Source: Paulownia fortunei
Taxonomy: Eukaryota; Streptophyta; Magnoliopsida; Lamiales; Paulowniaceae
Direction: 5' to 3'
Length of the DNA stretch: 64,000 nucleotides
Assembly: GCA_019321725.1 (NCBI GenBank)
Contig: CM033108.1
Span: 20,473,799-20,537,798 of the forward strand
The position numbers and the translations under genes were made by a program. Within the stretch, counting starts at the first letter, position 1. Each line of letters starts with the position of its first letter. Below the pieces are notes generated by a model that was not told where the DNA came from, searched no databases, and worked only from the letters and a program-made list of their open reading frames with translations. This document shows, piece after piece, positions 23,400 to 35,758 of the stretch.

Positions 23400-23960
23400 A
23401 GAAATTTGTATTTTAGCTACGAAAAATTTCGTCGCTAGTAAAGACTTTTTCGTCGCTAAGAGATATTAGCAACGATAAAATTATGTCGCTAAAATCGACG
23501 AAATATGATTGTCGAAAAAAAAATTGGCAACAAAAATATAGGCGAACATCGCAAAGATTAGCGATGAAGATTTTTGTAGCTAAAATTAAAAATTTGGTCG
23601 CTAAATAATAACTTAGCGACACAATCCATAAGGACTTTCGTCGCTAAAATATTTAAAAAATTAAATATTAAATAGATAATTTTAACTTTGGCGACCAAAA
23701 TGGCTTTTTTGTCGCTAAGTTTAGCAACGAATATCCAGACTATTGTTGCTAAGATAATAAAATATTCAAAAAAATATAAAAAAATCTTAGTGACGAATTA
23801 GCAGTATTCGTCGCTAAGTTAATAAAATATTTAAAAAATAAAAAAAATCTTAGTGACGAATTGTCACTCTTCATCGCTAATTTAATAAAATATTTAAAAA
23901 ATAAAAAAAATCTTAGCGACAAATAGTCACTGTTCGTCACTAAGTTAATAAAATATTTGA
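23400..23960. repeat. CACTA left subterminal repeats
   Basis: More than a dozen copies of TCGTCGCTAA-like or reverse-complement TTAGCGACGA-like decamers. In other CACTA elements such motifs bind the TNPA-type protein. From about 23722 four units of 63 bases stand in tandem (clear starts at 23786, 23849 and 23912). Each is an inverted repeat (TTAGTGACGAAT ... ATTCGTCGCTAA) with an AT-rich spacer. Confidence 0.88.
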
Positions 23961-24564
23961 AAATACAAAAAAATAAAAAATATTTTTTTAAAATATTTTT
24001 TTTATTTCGATCACCTTATCCTATTTTAATCAACAAAACCAAATTATACCATATTTTAAATAATAAATCCACAATCTATTTATCACAATCATTCACAAAT
24101 ATCCAACAACTCTCACAACATATCCAACAATCATTCACAACACATTTATCTTTCTAACAATCTAAAGATCATTAACTAAAAGATATTTTATTAAAAAACT
24201 CATCATAAATTAAAGAAATTATCACATACACAAATCATACAAATGAATCATTAAACAAACCATTATAAAATCAATATTAAAATAAAATATCTCCATATAC
24301 AAATTAGACAGAAGTCTAATACACCTAAATGAGAATCGAAATGAGAATCTTTAGGTGCTTTTCCAACCATGACTACAGAATGACAAGTCAAAGATATAAT
24401 TAGAAATACATCAACATATAATTAGAAATACATCAACACTATATATTAAACATAATTGTACATATCAAACAACAACAACGACTAATATGAATAACCTTGA
24501 CATAACAACCAATCCATAAAAAAAGGTATGAACAACTGTACAAAATTGAAATATTTACACAAAA

Positions 24565-26186
24565 CTAAGTCTGAGACGGTGGAGGTCAGGGTGGAACTAA
24601 GGAGGATGGTTGCTGCTGGCTCAGTGACTGTATCGCTTGCGAAGAACTGGGAGATACCTTATCAAGAAACTGTAGAATTATGGCTTGTTATGACTCCATG
24701 AGATGCAGTCTGTCTTTATAAACCAGTAGCTCAGTCCTGGTGTCAGCTAGCTCAGTCCTCGTATCTACTAGCTCATCATGTGTCATATGAAGCTGATCTC
24801 TGAAGCGCTGCATTGGTCGGCTTGGATGATGTAGCATCAAAAGTAGTTGACCTAAGAGGCTTGGGCCTATTTCCAAGCCCACGCACGTACCCCGAACGTA
24901 TGTCAAGAACCTGGTCACACACTCTATCTACAATCTGTACGTCGTCTAAGACATGGGCATCATTCCTGGTATTTGTGTGAGCCTGTGACTCTTGGTACTC
25001 CTTTTGAAGTCAAACCATCTCATCTTAAAATTAATAAATATGCCAACATATTTAGTTTCAATTGAAAAGAAACAATTGAATGAATTAATTACTTACATAT
25101 GTGCTTTGAGCTCTATGTCCTACTCAACCCTTCGTAGTGCTATATTGAGTTTCATTAAAAATGGTAATATGATCTTTTCAACTAGTTTCATCAATCTAGA
25201 AATAACATATATCATATGTTACTTATCAAATAAAGTAATTATTTAAATGAAACTTAAGATTTTATATACTTACACCATCGTAACTGTACTGTACAAAGGA
25301 CTTTGAATCTCCACAATGATTATAAGGCAACTTTGCTCAATTTGCGGAGTTCGTCGCTGATAATTTCTGCAAAAAATGTTAAAGCAATAAACATCATAAG
25401 ATTAAATTTATTAATTAAGATTTCATTAAATAAATTAGCTAAAACTTAGTATTAAATTTACCTTAAACTCCTATGACTCAAATAATGTACACATATACTC
25501 CCAATCCATCTGAGTCTCACAGAAATCATGAGGCATACGTTTCAGTCACTCATCCTAAGGTAGGTCTGTGAGACTTTTATAGTGTTTGTGCATCTTCTGG
25601 CGGTTGTCCCTATATCGAGCACTCATCATTTTTGTCGGTCTCTTTCTTAACTGACTCTAGTCCTATGCCAAAGTCTATAGTAAACGTATCCTATAAAAAG
25701 AAAATGTTTGTTAATATTTAATATATCAAAGAGAAAGTAAACTGAAAAATAAGATAGTTAATTATACTAATCGACAACTGATCAAATATGAGCCTCTTCT
25801 ACTCCTCTATAATGTGCCTCCAATTAGCCACTTTTAACGGTGCAAACTTTTTCACTACTACACCGAGATCAGTCATAAAGGAGGATCCATGCTGCCCTGT
25901 AGGACGACCATCATATTTTCAAAATATGATTGGTATCCTCCCTATCTCTTCTATATAACGTCTGAGTTTGTCACTGTGTGTGGCTCTCGTATCTCAATGT
26001 TGACTTTGCGTAGAAGCTGCAATAGTTAAAAAATATATTAGATTACTATTCAACATAATTATTAAATAATGATAATATAAAACAAGTTAAATAATAAAAT
26101 AAACCATCAGATGTACCCTATTCCATCAGAATATCAGCAGTAGCTCGATCAATAATGGGCTGCTCATCAATCCTTTTAGGAGGCAT
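24565..26186 (-). pseudogene. CACTA second gene, Ptta/En/Spm-type (TNPA-like) protein
   Basis: A likely start at 26186 reads MPPKRIDEQPIIDRATADIL. Later exons read RRYIEEIGRIPIIF, then KYDGRPTGQHGSSFMTDLGV and VKKFAPLKVANWRHIIEE (about 25990-25780). Next are RYRDNRQKMHKHYKSLTDLP and MDWEYMCTLFES (about 25650-25480), LPYNHCGDSKSFVQYSYDGV (about 25330-25270), and a tail LGQLLLMLHHPSRPMQRFRD with a repeated ELVDTRTELADTRTEL coiled segment (24918-24688). This order is that of the plant Ptta/En/Spm transposase family. It lies downstream of TNP2 on the same strand, as in other CACTA elements. Several in-frame stops (for example after ILME and HIIEE) make it non-functional. Confidence 0.8.
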
Positions 26187-26786
26187 ACCTATAAAACACA
26201 AACATGTGATTAGATAGATAATTTAAATAAGATTATTTATGAACTATACTAACAAATGTGGAATAATATTAATCTATTTAAAACTCTTACTGTAAGCAGA
26301 ACTCAGATGAGTGACTATAGAAGAGGGTAGCTAGAGGCTGCAAACAGCTACTAGCGAATGACTGAAAATAATAATAATTAGTAAACACAATCAAAAGATA
26401 TAAATATCAGGATTGAAATAATAATTATTAACATTCATAACTAACAATAATAAAAGAATGAAATAAAGTAAGAGATAAAGCAAATGATAAAATAATTCCA
26501 ATAAAAGAAATCATACATGCCTATTCAATTTTTATAATTTTCTTATGAAAAGTTTATAATATTTATGGAAAAGTTCATAAGTTCATAATGTCTAAGTTAA
26601 TAATGTCTTACGATTCCTAATGTGAAGATCATAAATTTATCTCAGTTCATAATGTCTTAGTATAAAGATCTTAATTTTTTCTTAATTTTGTAACATTAGA
26701 AATTGAATAAATAAATAGAAAATATGAATGACATAGTATAAATACTTAATAAAATAAAGTAAAATAAAAGTTGATAGTTCATACCA
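26187..26786. other. Gap between the two CACTA genes
   Basis: AT-rich, no coding resemblance. The segment 26540-26690 repeats CATAATGTCTTA-like phrases. Confidence 0.5.
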
Positions 26787-29700
26787 TTAGTAAGTATCAT
26801 CATCAGACAACAATATTTGATATTCTCATTTACTATCTAATTCAGTATCTTCATCTTCATCATTAATGAAATTATGCATGTTCTCAAAGAAACTCATTTG
26901 TGTATCCAATAATTCTATATGCTGAGATTGAATATCTAGTCTGCAGAGATTTGAAATTTCTAAATCTTTACAAACACTTAAGCTTATCTCATCGGATGAA
27001 ATTTTTTGATTAGGTTCATTGTTGGATGAACTTTTAAATTTATGTTCCTCATTATTTTTGACTTTCTTTTTCGTTACTTCATATATTTATCGATATTGCA
27101 CCTTTTACACAACTTTCTATCTTTCTCCATGCTTTATATCATCTAAGCAATAAACTTGTCTTGTCTGAATTGCCAAAATGAATGAATCATCCTCATACCA
27201 TGTCTTAGTTGTGTCAATACATGTTGTCTTTACTATCTAAAATGAATGCAACATCTAAAATTCTTGAAGTGAGTTTTTTGAAGAAGTCACATAACTAAAC
27301 AATTGTGCCACACATATCCTTTGGCAAAAACTTCCTTATGGCGATTGGAAGTAATTGATAAGTGTATATTTTAATATATTTTTGTATCAAATCCTTTATA
27401 CTTTTCTTGCTTTATTCTTGTTAATATTATTATTTTATTAATATTTTGTGTTAGGGAATAAATGAAAGCATATTTCCAGACTTGTGCAGATTTTGTAATT
27501 TTAGCATAACTTCACGATCAAAAGTCCTATAGACCTTAAGCTTATTTCATTTGAAAGCCAGGAGATAGAGGTACAATTTTGCTGTTGGAAGCTCAGCCCA
27601 ATTCAGTTTTGATCATAGCAAAAAATTTGTCCAAGTAGTTGTATAAAATAGATCACCAAAATTCAGATCAGAGTTTAGCCAAGTATTGACTTATTTTACC
27701 AATTGGGTTATACCTCTTAAGTCCAAATTTATTTTGGGCTAAAATTTGGATATATAAATAAGTTTTCTGAAAACAAGATGATATGAAAATGTATCGAAAT
27801 GGTAAAAACATAGGCTTCAATTTGCTGCTACTGTTAAAGAGCGGCTCTTAGATATGACTCAGTAATTTGACCATATCTCCTTCATCTGACCGCCAAATTT
27901 AACAAAAGATATATGAACACATATCAGTGCTAAAATATCTACAATTTTTATTATTTACACATCTTCAAAATTTGGTTGTATCTAAGCGAAAAATATAATT
28001 AAATTCAGTGGGTGAGAAATTTGTGTAACAACTTACCAACTCTTGACAACTAGCATACCACTTGATTAACCCCTCCATTATTTGTTTGGCCTCTAACTTA
28101 CTCCAAATACTATAAATAGGCCATGTATTAAACTTGTAAGAGGAGGGGGGTAGAGGATTTCTTTTGGCTAAGTTATCTAGTTTGTATGTTTTCTAATATT
28201 GTAAGTTTTCTAGTAGTAATAGAAATGCATTCTCTAGTTTCTCTTATATTTTTAGTCTTTGCTACTTTTATTATGTCTTTCTAAATTTTATTTTGCTGAA
28301 GAAAAAGAGTGAACCTCTTGATGGAGAAAGAGGAATGGTTATAAGGATAAAAAATATTTAAGTATGTTGTATTATTATTTTTATTTTTTATCTAAACCCT
28401 ACTTGTTTTGTGGTGATTCTTGATTTATGTATCTCCAATGGTACAACAAATACTTGATTTCATTTAACTTATTGTACGATTTTACTCCACCGACTGCTAA
28501 TGTGAAACCTTGATTTGTTGTTGACGAAGGTGTGCATAAATATTTGATCCCATAAATAAGTTTTGGCATTAAGAGATAATTTGCAATAGTAAGATAATAT
28601 CATGATTACCTTATTGTATGAGTTACTTGATAATATCTTCCTATTGAAACCTTCATTATGTATGAATTCCAATTGTGACAATTAATAGAGGTAAAAAGAA
28701 TAAATAATCATTTCTCTATCCAAAACTCAAGAGTGAATCCCTAATCCTTAGTACTTTTATACTTCGATTTTTCTTTAGTTACATCATACATTAATTGTTC
28801 ATATATTTTGATTCACATAAACTCTATCTTTTTAGAATATAAACTTGAATTCTTCAAACAACTTTCCTATGGATCGACCTCAAACTCACGAGAAATTTAT
28901 TATTTAATACAATCTGCACTTGGGTTTACAACCTTAAAGTTGTAGCAGTAATCTTTGCAAAAGAAAATGACAGTTATGTGTCTTTAAGCCATATAACTTT
29001 CCATCATTCACATTCACATTCCTTGAGATATTTGTAACATAACCATCGTAGAACTTCGCAGATTTTAAAAACTGACAAAATTAACGCCTTTCTTCCAAAG
29101 TGAATGTGTAACTTGCATGTGACTTACTGACTCTGTCCCTAGTTTTTTTCAGGTGTAATTCACTCCTTATACCTATATTTTGTATGTCTAACCAAACTTG
29201 ACTGTGTCTTTTGACTTCCCATCTATACTCAACAATATGCCAACCAGAGCATCACAAATGTTCTTTTCAATATGCATAACATCCAGATTATGTCTCAACT
29301 TCAAGTCTGACCAAAACTCTAACTCAAAGAAAATTAACTTTTTAACCCAATTCATATCACCAACCAATCGTCTTCTTTTACTGGTCACCGCAGGATCTTT
29401 ACCAAAGGTCACTTTACGCAGCACATCTAACTGAGTTAAAATCTCAGTACCACTGAAGGTTCGTGGCGGACCTTCACTTTTAAACTTTCCATTGAAGCTC
29501 TTATTTTTACGCCACGAGTGCTTATCATGTAGGAACCGAAAATGGCCTATGTAACATATTTTACTGCGCAATCTTTGACTCACATTATCTTTAAGACATA
29601 TAGGACATGCATCATAACCCTTAGTGCTCCACCCAGACACTGTCCTATATGCTGGGAAGTCATATATTGTTCACATAACAACATGTAATTAAAATATTCG

Positions 29701-30959
29701 TTCAGTAGTTGCATCATATGCTTCTATCCCCTCACTCCATAACTTCTTCAATTCATTGATTAAAGGATGCAAGTATACATCTATCTCTTTTTCGGGTGCC
29801 TTAAGCCCAAGAATTAAAAGAGATATAATCATGTACAATGGTTTCATCATTTTCCATGGGATAAATTGTACGACACAAGTAAAACTAGTCACATACTGTA
29901 AGCGTTTGACTTATTTCGAAATGGATTAAAACTATCAGTTGCCAAGCCCAAACGAACATTTTTAATATTATCTGCAAATATTTCATGCAATTTGTCAAAC
30001 ACTTTCCAAGATTTAGTATTAGTTAGGTGTGTCAATACCCCGTCTGTTTCAACCCTTTTCTCCTTATGCCATCTCATATCATTTGCTATATGTTTTGACA
30101 AAAACAATTGTTTCAGTCTTGGCTTCAAAGGGAAATATTGAAGGACTTTTTGAAGGATTTTTTTCTTGTTCGCCTCATCATACTTAAATTAATTTTTTCT
30201 TGTTCGCTTCATCATACTTAAATTAGGGCTCCTTACATGTCGGACATGTATCCTTGCCCTCGTGTTCATCCCAAAATAAGATACAATTATTTTTACAAGC
30301 ATACATAGATTCATATCCCAACCTTAACTCTTTTAACATTTTCTTAGTTTCGTAATGAGAGCTTGGAATTGCATTTGGTTTTGAAAATGCTTCTCGCAAT
30401 AATTGAAGTAACATATTAAATGACTTATTGCTCCAACCATTCAACACTTCACATGTATTAATGTCACTAAGAAACTAAATGTAGAAAAATTGGTACAACC
30501 TGAATATAACTCTCATTGTGCTTCTTCAAACATTGATATAAAATTTTCTTCCAACTCCTCTGCAGGCATGATCTCATTATTATCCTCCTATCGGACCCCA
30601 CTACTACTAACAATTTCAGCATTCCTTAAGTCATTTAATATATCAAAGAAAGTATCATCTTATTTATCCACACTCACATGTTCAACTTTATTTATGGGAT
30701 TCGTATCATCACTTGGTGTAGAAACTTCTCCATGAAAAGTCCACACTTTGTATAACTTAGAAATCTCCTATCTATAAAGGTATCCTCGAACGTAATCTAA
30801 ATTAAATTGATATAAATTTTCACATATTTGACAAGGATCACGAATCTTCGATAACTCAAAGGTTGACATATAATTCTTTGCTACGTCCAAAAAATAATTT
30901 AAACCATTCATGCATTTTGAAACCACTTGATTCTGATTCATTATCCAATTTTGATCCAT
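26787..30959 (-). pseudogene. TNP2-type CACTA transposase, interrupted by a solo LTR
   Basis: Start near 30959 (MDQNWIMNQNQVVSKCMNGL), the transposase-associated N-terminal domain with CQICEN and VWTFHGE. Then MLKELRLGYESMYACKNNCI with CPTCKEP (30447-30223), KHIANDMRWHKEKR, LGLATDSFNPF (about 29945), EKEIDVYLHPLINELKKLW (about 29800), VSGWSTKGYDACPICLKDN with ICYIGHFRFL (29640-29540), and ELEFWSDLKLRHNLDVMHIE. The C-terminal part has NCHFLLQRLLPIAIRKF, which spans the solo LTR insertion site, WYEDDSFILAIQTRQVYCLD (about 27220-27150) and an acidic tail ending at 26787. This is the TNP2 (Transposase_21) order. Many stops and frame shifts; dead. TNP2 proteins bind the terminal repeats and catalyse excision in related elements. 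Confidence 0.88.
27356..28947. mobile_element. Solo LTR inside the CACTA transposase gene
   Basis: A 1592-base insert begins TGATAAGTGTATATTTT and ends GTTGTAGCA, with GTAAT on both sides (27351-27355 and 28948-28952), an exact 5-base target duplication. Removing it with one copy of GTAAT rejoins the TNP2 frame. No coding sequence, primer site or second LTR is inside, so it is best read as an LTR left by recombination between the two LTRs of a former element. A 5'-TG...CA-3' border and this length fit a gypsy-type LTR. Orientation is not certain. Confidence 0.85.
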
Positions 30960-32219
30960 AATTATACATTTTGTTGATGATAGTAGTTAGATAATTGATT
31001 TAAATCATTGATGTTTATAATGATATGCATTGCTTCCACTTCTCCTTCCACTCTTTAGTAAGACATTATCCCATTCAAGAATGTGCACTTACTTATAGTT
31101 TTATAAGTATGACCACTTTGTTTTAAGCACGTGAAAATTTCGGCAACATCTCCCCATAGTTCTCCATATAACCATAATTAAGTATACTTTCTTAAACTGT
31201 ACAAACTGGACAATTTAAAATTTAATAACAATCTTTAAAATTAAAAAAATTAAATTTTGATGCTAAATTCCAAATGATATCTAAGATTTGTGAATGGATA
31301 CACATGATATGTATATTTTGATTGATCTAACCCAAGTCTTAAGTTTACTGACTTTCAATCTTAGATTACATCTATTGCAGATGTAATATGGATAATAATA
31401 ATGAATCCACACTTGTCCACAACATAAAGTAGGATGAAAATGAAAACAAAATATATACTTTTCATATCTACACTTGAATATGCATTTATTTGGTTCAGTG
31501 CAAAGTCACCTATATATTTTTTGATTAATTTATATCCATTGATATTCTCATATATAGTAATCAACTTTCAAATAAGTAACATGTCTCAATCGAACCAAAT
31601 ATTAGTCAAAAGTCGAATTACTGAGTTCAAAGTCGAATTGGACTCCAAATCTTATTTTATAATTTTAACATTTAAACTGCATAATTGTAAATAATTAAAC
31701 AAGCAACCGAAGATTGCCATTGAAATGAAATCTAAATCCAAACTTCAAACTAAACATCAACAGCAACTCCAAGAAAAAAAAAAGAATTAAATGTATCAAA
31801 GCAAGAAACAGCTGACGACAGACGACAGATGGATCAAAATGATTGATGAAAGCATTAATATTCATTAAAAAAAGGCTATTTAACTACTGAATAGAAAAAT
31901 GAAATAACTCTTCCTTCTCCATCCATAAAAAATTAGAAAAAAAAAGGAAAAAAAAAACTTATTTCACAAAAAAATTACAATTTAAATTAATATCAATCAA
32001 TTATTTTCTTTTGTTTATATTCTTTGCACTCACAATTGTTGGTTGTTGGTGGTGTTGTCGGTGACTTCAAGCAGCAACGGGCAGCGGAGCAGCAACAGCC
32101 AGCGACAGTGGAGCTGAGGTGGTGGTGGGAATGCGATTTTGCTGAGCGAGAGAGGTATAGAGAGTGAGAGAGAGAGAGAGAGAAAGCTAGGGATTAATCT
32201 GGGAAAGAAAGGAGTATTA
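30960..32219. other. CACTA 5' leader region
   Basis: Between the TNP2 start and the right subterminal repeats. Mostly AT-rich. A GC-richer stretch at about 32040-32150 and an (AG)n run at about 32165-32184 could be the untranslated leader of the minus-strand transcript, since CACTA transcripts start near the end. No other gene seen. Confidence 0.45.
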
Positions 32220-32690
32220 AAACCCGATATTTTAGCAGCGAAAATAAAAATATAGTCGCTAATATAAATGTTAGCGGCGATATCTAATATTTTATCATTA
32301 AAATAAATAAAAATTATTATTTTTAATAATTTTAGCGATGCAATGTGAAATTAGCGGCAAATATTGAGAACTCATCGCTAACATTATAAAAGTTAAAATA
32401 AAATTTAATTAGTTTTAGACGCACAAAGCTTATCATCGGCAAACATTATTAAAAAAATAAAATTCAATTATTGTTTATGACGAAAGAGGCGCATCATCGC
32501 TAAGAATTAACTTTAGTGATGAAATGCCAACCATTATCGCCAAGTTCAAATAAAGACATTTTGATATTCGTCGCTAACTTGTTGATTTTTTTCAACTTAG
32601 TGATGACTTTTATCTTTATCGTCGCTAACTTTAAATTTAGCGATAAATTTTATTTTTCATCATTAATTTTTCGCCGTAATTTTCTAGTTT
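32220..32690. repeat. CACTA right subterminal repeats
   Basis: Repeated TAGTCGCTAA, TTAGCGGCGA, TTAGCGATG and TCGTCGCTAA-type motifs in both orientations mirror the left end. The terminal TTTGTTGTGGTG at 32689-32700 closes the element. Confidence 0.85.
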
Positions 32691-32700
32691 TGTTGTGGTG

Positions 32701-34541
32701 GATATTGTTAACAAAAAATTAATAGATTTATAACTACGAAACAAGAATTAAGTATTAGATATAAAATCCAAGAAACAAAAACAACAAGATCAGGGTTTTA
32801 AATTCATTTGTCGTGCTCTAATAGTTCATTTAAGCAAATTTAATTGTGGGATCATACAATATGAATTTCAAATACCATAATAAATTATTTTTTGGCCATT
32901 TTTCGCAGGCGAAATTACAAAGCTCATTTGTAGACACAGTTTTAAAAAATAAAAAAACCACTAATATAGGATCATGAAGGTAACTTCGCGCTTGTTGACA
33001 CAACACCTTTCATGCTGACAAATATTAACAACTTTACTGATACCGATCCAAACATTATGTGGCAAGAAATAGCATTACAACAAGCCCCAAAAATGTGCTT
33101 TTGAGTAATTTTGATTCTAATCATCACCTTTAACATGTAAATATTTGATTAATATGATCTGACTAATTTCACTCATTAATTCAAAATAAATTGGCTGATC
33201 CCAAAATAATTTTTTGTTGTTAATTGTCATTTTACCTTTCTAATGGAATTCAAAAATTTTTGGGCCATTTTCATCAATTTAAATTTACTTGAAAAATAAA
33301 TAAAAAACTTAAAAGGCTATGTAAGTGAACTGTTTGTACTAAGGTGTGTGGATAATTTCATTGGTTTTTTAAATCAAAATTACAAGGCAATTGAGCATAT
33401 ATTTTTAGAAGATTATAAAACATTTTAAGTAAATAGGTAAATATCTTTGGAAAGTTTTGTGACTATTTGTTAGAGAACTCTATAAAACCTACTCATTCAT
33501 TAGATGTGATATGATTAATCTCAACCATGGATTGAAATAATGGAAAGTATAAATAGGATGTATGATTTCATTTGTAATCAATTAAGCTTAACTGCTCAAA
33601 ATTCTACAAAACTTATACACCATACACCCAAATTGAATGCTTCTATTTACTTTTTAGAATGTTCACAAAAAATATTACAATAGTGTCGTGTCGGAAAGCA
33701 AATGTAATTGATATTAGTGCCAGCCCTATTGCTTCAAATAGAGTTATGTGTGAACATGTATAAAACTTGCAAAATTTATTATTTTGAAACTCTATTTTTA
33801 GGATATGGATCAAAAGTCTAAATGTAAATCTCTATTAAAAATATAAAATACCATAAGCATACTATATGCAATCTTGTGACAAGACTTACCATTTGTAGAA
33901 TAGACATGAAACATACTTTTATACTACCTATCATGTCTTTCACATTAGGACATATCCAGTTCTTCAAGGGCATGAATGCATGTCTCGTCCCAACCCAACC
34001 CAACCTCCCATAATGGTATAAACAGAATCAAATTGTGCATAGGTAATTTCAGATTATGCATAGGTAATTACACATTGTACAATGTAACAAAGCCATTTCT
34101 CTATATACAATGTACACTACGAATAGAAGAAAATATAGAGCCAATTTATTTAGGGCCCTATAGATCGACTTAATTACTTTAAAATTAATATTCAATCATA
34201 CAAAGAAAAAGTTAACTAAAACTTTTTATGCATGCTGACCTATTTACTGATAGGTGAAAATAAAATATTGTTAGACTCTATGTCACCAACTTTCACTAAT
34301 AATATAAATGGTTTGGTTTTCATAAACTTCTTTGAATCTTTAAAAAGTTGCAATTTTCTTTTTAAAAAATCATCTACTTAATTAATATGAAAAGTTAAAT
34401 TTTTTAAATGACAAATATTATAACCAGAATCTCCAAAATGATGAGTCTTACCAATTAAATCCTCAAACATAAAACCTAGACATGTGTTCCCCACTAAAAA
34501 TATGTGTGCAAACTGTTACCAATAAAACAACGTGGCATCGA
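32701..34541. other. AT-rich spacer, no gene seen
   Basis: Short chance frames only, none with family resemblance. The 34021-34090 part holds short direct repeats of a GCATAGGTAATT phrase. Confidence 0.5.
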
Positions 34542-34550
34542 TTAAAAAAT

Positions 34551-35749
34551 GGTCTAATTTCACTTTATTTCTTCTATTTTTATTAAATATTATTATATTT
34601 TGTATATTTTCAATTATCTCACGTTATCATCTTGTACTTTTATTCTCTCATTTTATTCTCTTGTACTTTTATTATCTCATTTTATACTCTTATACTCTTA
34701 AAAAATTAATTAAATTATCCTTACTAATTATTTATAGTAAAATTACTTTAAAAAGCAATGATGAATGGACTTGTATTTATATTTTAATACTTTTTTAACT
34801 TAATTAATAATATTTAATATTAAATTCATTTGAAATTTTATTATCCTTAAATTTCAATAGTTATTTTTTATAAATATAGTTCCTATTAAATTTCTATATC
34901 ATATGATATTTTTAATTAACTAATACATTTTACTTATAAATTTTCTATTTGTCATAAATATAAAAAATATATAACATATTTTTATTTTTTTAAATATATA
35001 AAATATTAGTAATAAATTTCTCATTGTTAATAGAATTATTAAACTTTAATAAAAACTATTTTAAATTCAAAAGTGGTTATTCTTAAGTATAATTTAGTAC
35101 TATTAAATAAATTATAAATAGTCAAATTATCGTAATTTAATAGATACTATATTCTATTTAAAAAAATCATAGTTACTCTAGTATTTAATTTTATTACTAT
35201 TACTTAATTATAGTGATTATTTTAGAATTTAACATAGTTTCTATGAATTTATGATAATTCTATTAATAATGACAAATGTATTACTAATATTTTATGTATT
35301 TAGTAAGATAATATTTAAAAATATTTTATATATTTTTTGAATTTATATTGAGTAGGAAATTCATAAGTAAAATGTATTAGCTAATAAAAATATTCTACTA
35401 TATACTAATTTAATAGAAACTTTGTTAAATTAAAAAATAACTATTAAAATATAAGTACAATAAAATTTTAAATAAATATAGTGACAAGTATTAATTAATT
35501 AAATTAAAAAAATATTAATATATATATATATTGATTTTAGAAAATTTTAAAGTAATTTTACTATAAATAATAGTTTAGGGTAATTTAGTTAATTTTTTTA
35601 GATTATAAAAGGGTAAAATGAGACAATGGATATACAAGGGGTAAAGTTAGACAAAATAAAAATATAAGAAAGTAAAGTGAGATAATTGAGAGTATAATAA
35701 AATAAAGTAATACTCAACAAAAATAAAAAAAGTAAAATAGAATTAACCC
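34551..35749. mobile_element. Foldback (long-TIR, Mutator-like) non-autonomous element
   Basis: The whole 1199-base segment is one imperfect inverted repeat centred at 35150. The ends are GGTCTAATTTCACTTTATTT and, reverse-complemented, GGGTTAATTCTATTTTACTT. Inner pairs keep exact symmetry: CAATTATCTCAC at 34611 pairs with GTGAGATAATTG ending 35688, and AATACATTTTACTTAT at 34922 pairs with its complement ending 35378, so the arms have few net indels. The flanks TTAAAAAAT (34542-34550) and ATAGAAAAT (35750-35758) match at 7 of 9, a possible 9-base Mutator-type target duplication. It has no coding content. Transcription through it would give a hairpin of about 500 base pairs. Confidence 0.8.
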
Positions 35750-35758
35750 ATAGAAAAT

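Larger units (their letters stand above)
23393..32700 (-). mobile_element. CACTA (En/Spm) DNA transposon, nested and decayed
   Basis: The left end reads TACTACAAGAAA, one base from the family end CACTACAAGAAA. The right end, reverse-complemented, reads CACCACAACAAA. Both ends carry dense subterminal repeats built on TCGTCGCTAA and TTAGCGACGA. Inside, on the minus strand, lie a TNP2 transposase gene and a downstream Ptta/En/Spm-type gene. A 1.6 kb solo LTR sits inside TNP2; without it the element is about 7.7 kb. The 3-base flanks (ATC and GAT) do not match, so the target duplication is lost or an end is altered. Confidence 0.88.

Noticed and set aside
23749..23940. Minus-strand frame with repeated SLRFFLFFKYFI
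   Set aside because: It is only the translation of the 63-base CACTA subterminal repeats.
33818..34003. Minus-strand 61-residue frame (MGWVGTRHAFMPLKNW...)
   Set aside because: No family match that I can see, no neighbouring exon and no promoter signal.
34532..34798. 88-residue hydrophobic frame that could be a membrane protein
   Set aside because: It is inside the hairpin element and reflects T-rich arm sequence.
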